This document shows, piece by piece, positions 6,178 to 11,454 of a DNA stretch of 11,454 nucleotides (positions are counted from its first letter, which is position 1; every line of letters begins with the position of its first letter). The stretch comes from Prolixibacteraceae bacterium (GTDB lineage Bacteria > Bacteroidota > Bacteroidia > Bacteroidales > Prolixibacteraceae): NCBI GenBank assembly GCA_023228025.1, contig JALOCD010000124.1, positions 1-11,454 of the forward strand, given 5' to 3'. The position numbers and the translations under genes were made by a program. Below the pieces are notes generated by a model. The model was not told the origin of the DNA, made no database searches, and worked only from the letters and a program-made list of their open reading frames with translations.

Positions 6178-7365
6178 ATGATTATGAAGAAATATAGAAT
6201 CCTGATAACCATCATTGTATCAGCATTTATCATCACCTTGGTTTCATGTTCAGGGGGAAAGAAACCGGCTGAGGTTAAGGCCATTGAAGTTCTCCCGGAG
6301 GATATCGTTGAGCTTCGGGGCGACCAGATCCAGCTTGCCGGCATTCAAACCGGGGCAATCGAAACACGTGCATTGAGCGGTACGCTTAAAGCTAGCGGCA
6401 CGGTTGCCGCGGCTCCCCAGAACCTGGCAACGGTGAGTATGCCGTTGGGCGGCTTTGTCAAGAGCACGACACTGATGCCGGGTAATTCGGTACAAAAGGG
6501 TCAGACACTGGCCATTTTGGAGAACCAGGAGTTTGTCGATATTCAACAGAATTTCCTGGAAGCAAGGAATAAGTTCGAATATGCCGAGGCCGAATTCAAT
6601 CGGCATACGGAACTATACAAAGATGACGTTTATTCACAGAAAAATTTGCAGCAGGTCACAACGGAATACAAGAACCTGAAGGCACAGGTAAAGGCGCTTG
6701 AGCAGAAATTGGCGCTGATCGGAATTAACCCGGCGAACTTTCGCGAGGAAGATATCACCAGGGCTGTCCCGGTGGTTTCACCAATCTCTGGATATGTTAA
6801 AACGGTCAATATCAACATGGGCAAATATGTTGCCCCTTCAGATGTACTCTTCGAAATTGTCAACAGCGACAAGTTATTTCTTGAACTGACCCTATTCGAG
6901 AAGGATGCGGATAAAGTGACCTCAGGACAAAAAATCCGGTTTTTTATCAACAACGAGACCGAAGAGCACGAGGCAATGATTTATCAAACCGGCAAGTCCA
7001 TCAATGCCGACCGCACCTATAAAGTTTATGCCAGTGTGACAGGTGTTTGCAAAAACATCATTCCCGGGATGTATGTAAATGCCATCATTGAATCCTCATC
7101 CAGCAAGGTCACAGCATTGCCCACCGAAGCCATTGTCAGTTTCGACGACAAGGACTACATCTTCATTTTCGACAGGAATAAGGAGGAGGGAGGCAAACCT
7201 TTTACCGAATACCGCATGGTTGAAATCCGTAAAGGTGTTACCGACAGTGGTTTTACGGAGATCGCCCTTCCGCAGAATTTTGACATTCAAAAAGCTCGTG
7301 TCGTCTTGAAAGGAGCTTACAACTTGCTTTCGGCAAAGAAAAACGCGGGTGAAATGAGCTGCTGA
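6178..7365 (+). CDS. czcB: CusB/CzcB-type periplasmic adaptor lipoprotein of the metal efflux system
   Basis: This 395-aa membrane-fusion protein couples the RND pump to the outer-membrane channel. Its signal peptide ends in a lipobox (L21-V-S-C24, then SGGKK), so it is a lipoprotein. Residues about 65-115 and 200-228 form the split barrel-sandwich (lipoyl-like) domain (ATVSMPLGGFVKS, PGNSVQKGQTLAILE, then SPISGYVKTVNINMGKYV). Residues about 120-180 form the alpha-helical hairpin that contacts the channel. Residues about 230-310 form the beta-barrel, and the rest is membrane-proximal (LPTEAIVSFDDKDYIFIF). There is no N-terminal CzcB zinc-binding extension and no His-rich tail; the chain ends in GEMSC. 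ATG at 6178 gives MIMKKYRI; the ATG at 6184 (MKKYRI) is equally plausible, and there is no clear ribosome site for either. It is probably cotranscribed with the pump, but a palindrome sits between them. The symbol is family-level; metal specificity is not shown. Confidence 0.92.
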   Translation: MIMKKYRILITIIVSAFIITLVSCSGGKKPAEVKAIEVLPEDIVELRGDQIQLAGIQTGAIETRALSGTLKASGTVAAAPQNLATVSMPLGGFVKSTTLMPGNSVQKGQTLAILENQEFVDIQQNFLEARNKFEYAEAEFNRHTELYKDDVYSQKNLQQVTTEYKNLKAQVKALEQKLALIGINPANFREEDITRAVPVVSPISGYVKTVNINMGKYVAPSDVLFEIVNSDKLFLELTLFEKDADKVTSGQKIRFFINNETEEHEAMIYQTGKSINADRTYKVYASVTGVCKNIIPGMYVNAIIESSSSKVTALPTEAIVSFDDKDYIFIFDRNKEEGGKPFTEYRMVEIRKGVTDSGFTEIALPQNFDIQKARVVLKGAYNLLSAKKNAGEMSC

Positions 7366-7378
7366 TTAATAATTTAAT

Positions 7379-10300
7379 TTATGGTTGCCTATAATAAGTC
7401 GCTGACCCTGAAGTATTGATACCTTCATAGGTAACATTAGAGGCGATAACAATGGATTGTCCATCGTTACTCATTGTGATTGTACTGCTGTTTGACCAGA
7501 ATACATAATCAGGAAGATTATTTGCCGGAGCGTGCCACCACAATTCCAGGCAATTCCATGTTGTAGATGACGTTTTGCTGATGTTCTTTATTTTAGCAGC
7601 GCCTAGAGCGATTAATCCGCAATTAGCGACTGATTGCCAATTACTGCTAAACGAATAAAAAATTCCGGTTGTTCCTGATATTGTTATTCCTGTACCTCCT
7701 GAAGCCCAGTTACCATCTAAATTTAGGTTGTTTGATACAAATGTTATTTGGTTACCATATGCTGTTCCTGCGCTGTTTGTCGCATAAGCCCGAACATAAT
7801 ATGTTTTATTGGCTGAAAGACCAGTTATTGAACTTGAAAAAGTGCCAGAACCCGTACCATCAGATGACTTGTTATTTGCTGTTGTTGGATTTGTGTTTGT
7901 ACTCCAGCATACACCTCTGGCAGTAACTGTTGCACCTCCATTGGAGGTCACATTTCCGCCACAGGTCGCAGAGTTGGCCGTAACAGATGAAGCTATTGTC
8001 GTTGTGACTGAAGGAATAGTAACTGATGTTCTGAAGGTTAACTCATTTCCATAGTATGTTCCTGAATTGTTGATGGCATATGCCCTGACAAAATAGGTAA
8101 CTCCGGCTGAAAGAGAAGTAAGTGAACTTGTGAAAATTCCTGTTCCGGAACCGTTGGAAGTTTTATTATTCGCGGTTGTTGGATTAGAAGTGGTTCCCCA
8201 ACACACTCCTCTCTGAGAAATTGCTCCTCCACCGTCAGAAGTGATATTTCCACCTGAATTTGCTGTTGTAGAGGTTATTGAAGTTGCTGCAGTAGTTATA
8301 ATGGTTGGTGAATTCACTGCGGTTCTAAATGAAATTTGGTTGCCATAAGCCGTTCCAATACTATTTGTTGCGTATGCCCGAACATAATAGGTAGTATTTG
8401 CAGTAAGACCAATTAAGAAACTTGAAAAAGTACCAGAACCCGTGCCGTCTGATGATTTGTTATCAATGATAGTTGGATTTGAATTTGTACTCCAGCAAAC
8501 CCCTCTGGCTGTAACCACAGCCCCTCCATTAGAAGATACAATCCCTCCACTGGTTGCCGTAGTGGAAGTAATTGAGGATGCAGTTGTTGTCGATAGCACA
8601 GGAACAGTAACTTCAATAACTTCATAGTTTATAGAAGTTTCGGTGGTTTTACTATTTGTTGAATTATCAAACAGTTCAACTTTAATGTTAAAGGTTCCTT
8701 CATTGACAAATGTATGGACAGCGGTGCTGTCAGTGATCTTTGTGTAAGAAGAGGTCCCATCCCCAAAATTCCAGACATATTTGGCCGATTTGGGGGCAGT
8801 TCCGTTTGTACGCGCAATGAATTTTACCTCTTTGTTGGTTTCTCCTTTTGTCTGGTCTGCAGAGATCTTCAAGTATAAATAATTTATCGTCATCCATTTG
8901 AAATCGATGAAATTGTCGAGATATTTCCCATTATTATCCAAAGCTTTGGAGTCCCATCCCACTATGTAATATCCCAATTTATTAATTCCAGGTTTAAGAA
9001 TGACATATAAACCGGATTTTAGGGAAGTCTTTGCATCAGACACTCCTTCTTGTCTGTCAATTCTGGCGCCGTTTTGATTGTAAACATAACATCCTGTCAG
9101 CTTTTGACCTGAAACTAAGTAATGTAGGCCAATGGTTGGGGAGATGATAATTGTGTGCAATGTATCCTTTGTTACCGTCGTGCCGTCTTGAAGTTCTGAA
9201 CCGGCGCCGCTCTTATTCCAAATAGTATATGCCGGGAAGATGTTTGGAGCGACAGTTCCTATTGTATTGTTAACCAATTCCTCAAAGCGTTTCCCAATTT
9301 TGTTCCATTCAATATAAGCCGATTTAGCATAATAGTTTACAAAGTTGTATGGATGCGAGGTAGCATTGCCATTTTTTTTGGCAATGTATGGATCAAATTT
9401 GTTGTCTTTGAAGTTAATATATTGTTCAATGTCAGGCAAGTTGGGATCGGATATATACAGCTTTCCGTCGCTGACTGAAACCTGATAACAGATTAAATCA
9501 TGACCTTCATACGTTGGTAATCCATGCTGATCTAAACCAAATAACCTGTAAATCCCAATACCTTGAGGTTCTCCTGTAACAAGCATCGTTCCAGCAATAG
9601 TAAGTAATTTGAGCTTATCCAGCAGCTGATTTTTATCAATATATTTTTCGGATATGGTTGCTATCATACCATTCCAAATAAGATCTTTGTGAATAACTGA
9701 GCAAAACCTATAGCCTTTGGCGTTGTCTTGCCACAAATTTGAGTTGTCACTGAATTTATTGAAAAGACTTCCTAAAGCGGTTTTCTTTTCGTAATAATAC
9801 CACATCGCTGCTATATTTTGTCCGGAGCAATGCCCACCCGTATTTAGGTAAGAACCATAGTTGACGAATTCCCAATCATCCCTACCAGGTTTAAAACCTG
9901 AGGAAATAATTTGTTGGCCATTCAACAAACTTTCCGAAATGGAACTGATGATCATTTTTGCACCTTGTGGTAAAGTGCTCTTGAAATTGAATTCACCGCT
10001 TTTTAAATTGCTGCATGGTAAGAAATGCCTGGTCAGGAGAGTGATTGAAGTGGCAGTAATGCTTTCAAAAGGAATTCCTTCCAGTCTTCCTGTGGCTTCG
10101 TCATAATAGAATCCAAGAGGAATATTTCCCTGAGGAATTTTTACAGGAATGGTAACACGCATCAAATCATTTGAGTAGCCACCTTCGCATGAGATTGAAA
10201 TGATCGGGGAGATTGGATGGAAATTTGTCCCAAACTGATGATTCTTTATTTCTGCATAAGAGACTGACAGCGACTGAGTTGTTGAAAAAGAATTGGTAGG

Positions 10301-10537
10301 TATTACGATTTCCATCCCATCAACAGGGGTATTGGGTTTTGAAATTTTCACAGTAGCACCATCCAATCCAACAGTACCTGTGTATAAATCGGTGAATGAT
10401 CCGGTTGTGATATTGTTGGAGACAATATTCTGCTCTTCGGGAGAGTTGGTTTCCGAGTCGGATGGCTTGAGACTGGTCTTATCGCACGACCACACCATCC
10501 CTGCAACAATCAAAATGAAGAGTAAGGATTTACCCAT
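7379..10537 (-). CDS. Multidomain lipoprotein: ZU5-like, probable papain-like peptidase, PKD and three FN3-like repeats
   Basis: This 1052-aa protein starts MGKSLLFILIVAGMVWSC, a lipoprotein signal with Cys18 (Trp at -2 is unusual), so it is probably envelope-anchored. Residues about 48-175 (DGATVKIS, VDGMEIVIPTNSF, ending TRHFLPC) resemble a ZU5-type beta domain. Residues about 215-410 look like a papain-fold peptidase: G-G-H-C237-S-G-Q, then E-G-H346-D, then I-S-D364-P-N-L-P, matching the Cys-His-Asp order of C39-like enzymes. The usual Gln about six residues before the Cys is absent (Leu231). Residues about 560-640 are a PKD domain (YVWNFGDGTSSY). Residues 645-937 are three FN3-like repeats, and 938-1052 is a Trp-rich domain I do not recognise. 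No type IX sorting domain is seen. Substrate and role are unknown. It ends 13 bp from the adaptor gene, convergently. Lipoprotein and repeat calls are firm; the peptidase call is moderate and rests on motif order only. Confidence 0.85.
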   Translation of the reverse strand: MGKSLLFILIVAGMVWSCDKTSLKPSDSETNSPEEQNIVSNNITTGSFTDLYTGTVGLDGATVKISKPNTPVDGMEIVIPTNSFSTTQSLSVSYAEIKNHQFGTNFHPISPIISISCEGGYSNDLMRVTIPVKIPQGNIPLGFYYDEATGRLEGIPFESITATSITLLTRHFLPCSNLKSGEFNFKSTLPQGAKMIISSISESLLNGQQIISSGFKPGRDDWEFVNYGSYLNTGGHCSGQNIAAMWYYYEKKTALGSLFNKFSDNSNLWQDNAKGYRFCSVIHKDLIWNGMIATISEKYIDKNQLLDKLKLLTIAGTMLVTGEPQGIGIYRLFGLDQHGLPTYEGHDLICYQVSVSDGKLYISDPNLPDIEQYINFKDNKFDPYIAKKNGNATSHPYNFVNYYAKSAYIEWNKIGKRFEELVNNTIGTVAPNIFPAYTIWNKSGAGSELQDGTTVTKDTLHTIIISPTIGLHYLVSGQKLTGCYVYNQNGARIDRQEGVSDAKTSLKSGLYVILKPGINKLGYYIVGWDSKALDNNGKYLDNFIDFKWMTINYLYLKISADQTKGETNKEVKFIARTNGTAPKSAKYVWNFGDGTSSYTKITDSTAVHTFVNEGTFNIKVELFDNSTNSKTTETSINYEVIEVTVPVLSTTTASSITSTTATSGGIVSSNGGAVVTARGVCWSTNSNPTIIDNKSSDGTGSGTFSSFLIGLTANTTYYVRAYATNSIGTAYGNQISFRTAVNSPTIITTAATSITSTTANSGGNITSDGGGAISQRGVCWGTTSNPTTANNKTSNGSGTGIFTSSLTSLSAGVTYFVRAYAINNSGTYYGNELTFRTSVTIPSVTTTIASSVTANSATCGGNVTSNGGATVTARGVCWSTNTNPTTANNKSSDGTGSGTFSSSITGLSANKTYYVRAYATNSAGTAYGNQITFVSNNLNLDGNWASGGTGITISGTTGIFYSFSSNWQSVANCGLIALGAAKIKNISKTSSTTWNCLELWWHAPANNLPDYVFWSNSSTITMSNDGQSIVIASNVTYEGINTSGSATYYRQP
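7727..8605 (-). repeat. Three tandem 98-residue FN3-like repeats
   Basis: Units start at residues 645, 743 and 841, an exact 98-residue (294-bp) period. Each has an opening Thr/Ser-rich strand (for example ITSTTATSGG), then RGVCW(S/G)T with a following NPT, a GTG-x-F loop, and Y(Y/F)VRAYA-N with (T/Y)YGN. Units 1 and 3 are the most alike (TARGVCWSTN, NKSSDGTGSGTFSS, TYYVRAYATNS), and unit 2 is more diverged. This repeat type is common in surface and secreted proteins of Bacteroidota and probably serves as a stalk or carbohydrate/protein contact surface. Confidence 0.8.
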
Positions 10538-10985
10538 ACATTTGATTTTTTCTTTATTTTAAAAGGCAACTATACAACCCCAACCAAGGTGATCATACAA
10601 CCGGAAAGAATCTGGTATCAGATAATTAGCCTTTAAATTTAGTAGGTATCACATGAAAAATCAATAGCCCTTTTGGGTCATTTTTCTTGTGTCATGTAAG
10701 ATCATGCGATAAATTCTAATCTGTTATTCGTAGAAATATCTGATTGGACGGCCATATCCTTTCTGTTGGATGCAGTATAAATTTCGGACTTTGATATTAC
10801 CTATCCAATAAGTAATGTATGAATCAAAATATTTGTATACTTTTAGTACGCTGATTTTTTCAGATATTTCCTAACCAGCGATCGATCAGATTAATCAGTA
10901 AATGCTTTCCATTAGGGCATCATACGCGAGGAGCCTAGTGTGCCCTGAATTTTTGAGAACTTAGAGACCTAAATTTATGTGCATT
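10538..10985. other. Non-coding divergent region between lipoprotein and DUF4440-like genes
   Basis: About 450 bp of AT-rich DNA with no credible coding frame on either strand. It contains the hairpin at 10650-10691. On the minus strand there is a weak promoter candidate for the lipoprotein gene: TATAGTTG (10574-10567, one mismatch to TAnnTTTG) with a TTG 23 bp upstream (10600-10598). In the leader of the plus-strand gene, TTAGGGCA (10912-10919) can pair with TGCCCTGA (10941-10948) as a short RNA stem. I found no clear -7 box for the plus-strand gene. Confidence 0.55.
10650..10691. promoter_or_regulatory. Inverted repeat with inner CCC-TTTT-GGG stem
   Basis: CACATGAAAAAT (10650-10661) pairs with ATTTTTCTTGTG (10680-10691) with one mismatch. 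Inside the spacer, CCCTTTTGGG (10668-10677) forms a second short stem, offset by a small asymmetric bulge. No gene ends here because both neighbours diverge, so a terminator role is unlikely. It could be an operator, or an RNA structure in the leader of either neighbouring gene. Confidence 0.4.
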
Positions 10986-11454
10986 ATGAAAAAATCATCC
11001 TTTCTCGTTTTACTCGCTTGTTGTTTGAGTACCTTTTGCATTGGGCAAACCGATCAAAAGAAAAACAAAGATTCGAAATCTGACCAATGGGAAGTAGTAG
11101 GGCAGCAACAAATTCTTCAACTTGAAGAGCTTGTGCGTAAAGCCAAAGTCGACAATGATGTCAAGACGCTTGGTGAAATCTTTGCTGATGAATATAAAGG
11201 ATTGAACCAATATGGTGTTGCAACAACGAAAGTTGGGGCAATTGCAAATTGGGCCAACAGAAAGAACACAACCATTGTGCTTGATTCTGTTACTGTTACG
11301 CTAAATAGCAAAACTACTGCTGTCGCTCAGGGATTGCAAACGGAAGACGGTGTTCAAATGCGGTTTGAACACAGTTTGGTCAAACAAGGCGAACAGTGGC
11401 GCATTGTTTCGGTAAGGCAAAAACTGATTGAGTTTAAGGGGACAAAGGGAATTG
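10986..11454 (+). CDS. Exported NTF2-like (DUF4440/SnoaL-like) protein, C-terminus cut off by right window edge
   Basis: The open frame runs 156 codons to the window edge. Residues 1-20 form a signal peptide (MKKSSFLVLLACCLSTFCIG) followed by Gln21, a likely cleavage point; the Cys residues do not sit in a good lipobox. After a charged linker (KKNKDSKSDQWE), residues about 42-150 match the NTF2-like/DUF4440 pattern: helix LEELVRKAKVDNDVKTLGEIFADEYKG, a central strand DSVTVTLNSKTTAVAQG, then a final FEHSLVKQGEQWRIVSVRQ hairpin ending in the family's typical W-R-I-V. NTF2-like cone folds form a small hydrophobic pocket; exported members are mostly uncharacterised, and no catalytic residues can be assigned. 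Most of the domain is inside the window, so the missing part is probably short. ATG at 10986 is preferred over the in-frame ATG at 10977 (MCIMKK), as MKK is the standard signal start. It is divergent from the large lipoprotein gene. Confidence 0.75.
   Translation, partial: MKKSSFLVLLACCLSTFCIGQTDQKKNKDSKSDQWEVVGQQQILQLEELVRKAKVDNDVKTLGEIFADEYKGLNQYGVATTKVGAIANWANRKNTTIVLDSVTVTLNSKTTAVAQGLQTEDGVQMRFEHSLVKQGEQWRIVSVRQKLIEFKGTKGI

Noticed and set aside
8038..8817. Short open frames on both strands across the FN3-like repeats
   Set aside because: They are repeat-derived shadow frames with low-complexity translations; the 1052-aa frame explains this DNA.
989..10841. Identical 13-mer ATATTTGTATACT at 989-1001 and 10829-10841, each upstream of a plus-strand gene
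   Set aside because: In 11 kb of AT-rich DNA about one shared 13-mer is expected by chance, and the flanks do not match, so it is not supported as a common element.
10977..10985. ATG at 10977 as the start of the DUF4440-like gene
   Set aside because: It adds only MCI before MKKSSF; the ATG at 10986 gives the normal signal-peptide start, though the choice is not certain.

Overview
The window most likely comes from a bacterium of the phylum Bacteroidota. The reasons are secreted proteins built from PKD domains and GVCWST/YYVRAYATN repeats, signal peptides followed directly by Gln, mostly absent Shine-Dalgarno sequences, a DUF6660-type Cys-rich protein next to a heavy-metal efflux RND pump, and an RND pump fused to its outer-membrane factor. 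This is inference from gene content; no rRNA or other taxonomic marker is present.

Layout. (1) Bases 1-919, minus strand: the N-terminal part of a secreted PKD-repeat protein that continues past the left edge. (2) Bases 920-1201: a divergent intergenic region with tandem operator-like repeats. (3) Bases 1202-7365, plus strand: a heavy-metal efflux cluster made of a 105-aa Cys/His-rich exported protein (DUF6660-like), a 1463-aa RND transporter with a C-terminal TolC-like domain, and a lipoprotein adaptor of the CusB/CzcB type. A hairpin with a T-run separates the first two genes, and a long imperfect palindrome of the repetitive-element kind separates the second and third. (4) Bases 7379-10537, minus strand and convergent with the adaptor gene (13-bp gap): a 1052-aa lipoprotein with a ZU5-like N-terminal region, a probable papain-like (C39-like) Cys-His-Asp peptidase domain, a PKD domain, three 98-residue beta-sandwich repeats and an unrecognised Trp-rich C-terminal domain. 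(5) Bases 10538-10985: a non-coding divergent region containing a hairpin. (6) From 10986 to the right edge, plus strand: an exported NTF2-like/DUF4440 protein, truncated by the window.

How the genes work together. The metal cluster encodes a complete tripartite exporter in two polypeptides: inner-membrane pump plus outer-membrane channel in one chain, and the periplasmic adaptor separately. The TM4 motif DFGxxxDGAxxxVE and the lack of Met at the CusA copper-relay positions favour divalent cations (Co/Zn/Cd/Ni) over Cu(I)/Ag(I). The small Cys/His-rich protein may bind metal in the periplasm. The flanking surface or secreted proteins look functionally unrelated to metal export. By eye, the pump and adaptor genes are GC-richer than the flanking repeat-protein genes and the intergenic DNA.

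Most noteworthy: the pump-channel fusion with its extra membrane segment at the junction, the predicted protease-lipoprotein architecture, and three non-coding structures (the 22-bp-spaced operator-like repeats, the attenuator-like hairpin inside the metal operon, and the palindromic repeat before the adaptor gene). No RNA genes, CRISPR arrays, transposases or integrases were seen.
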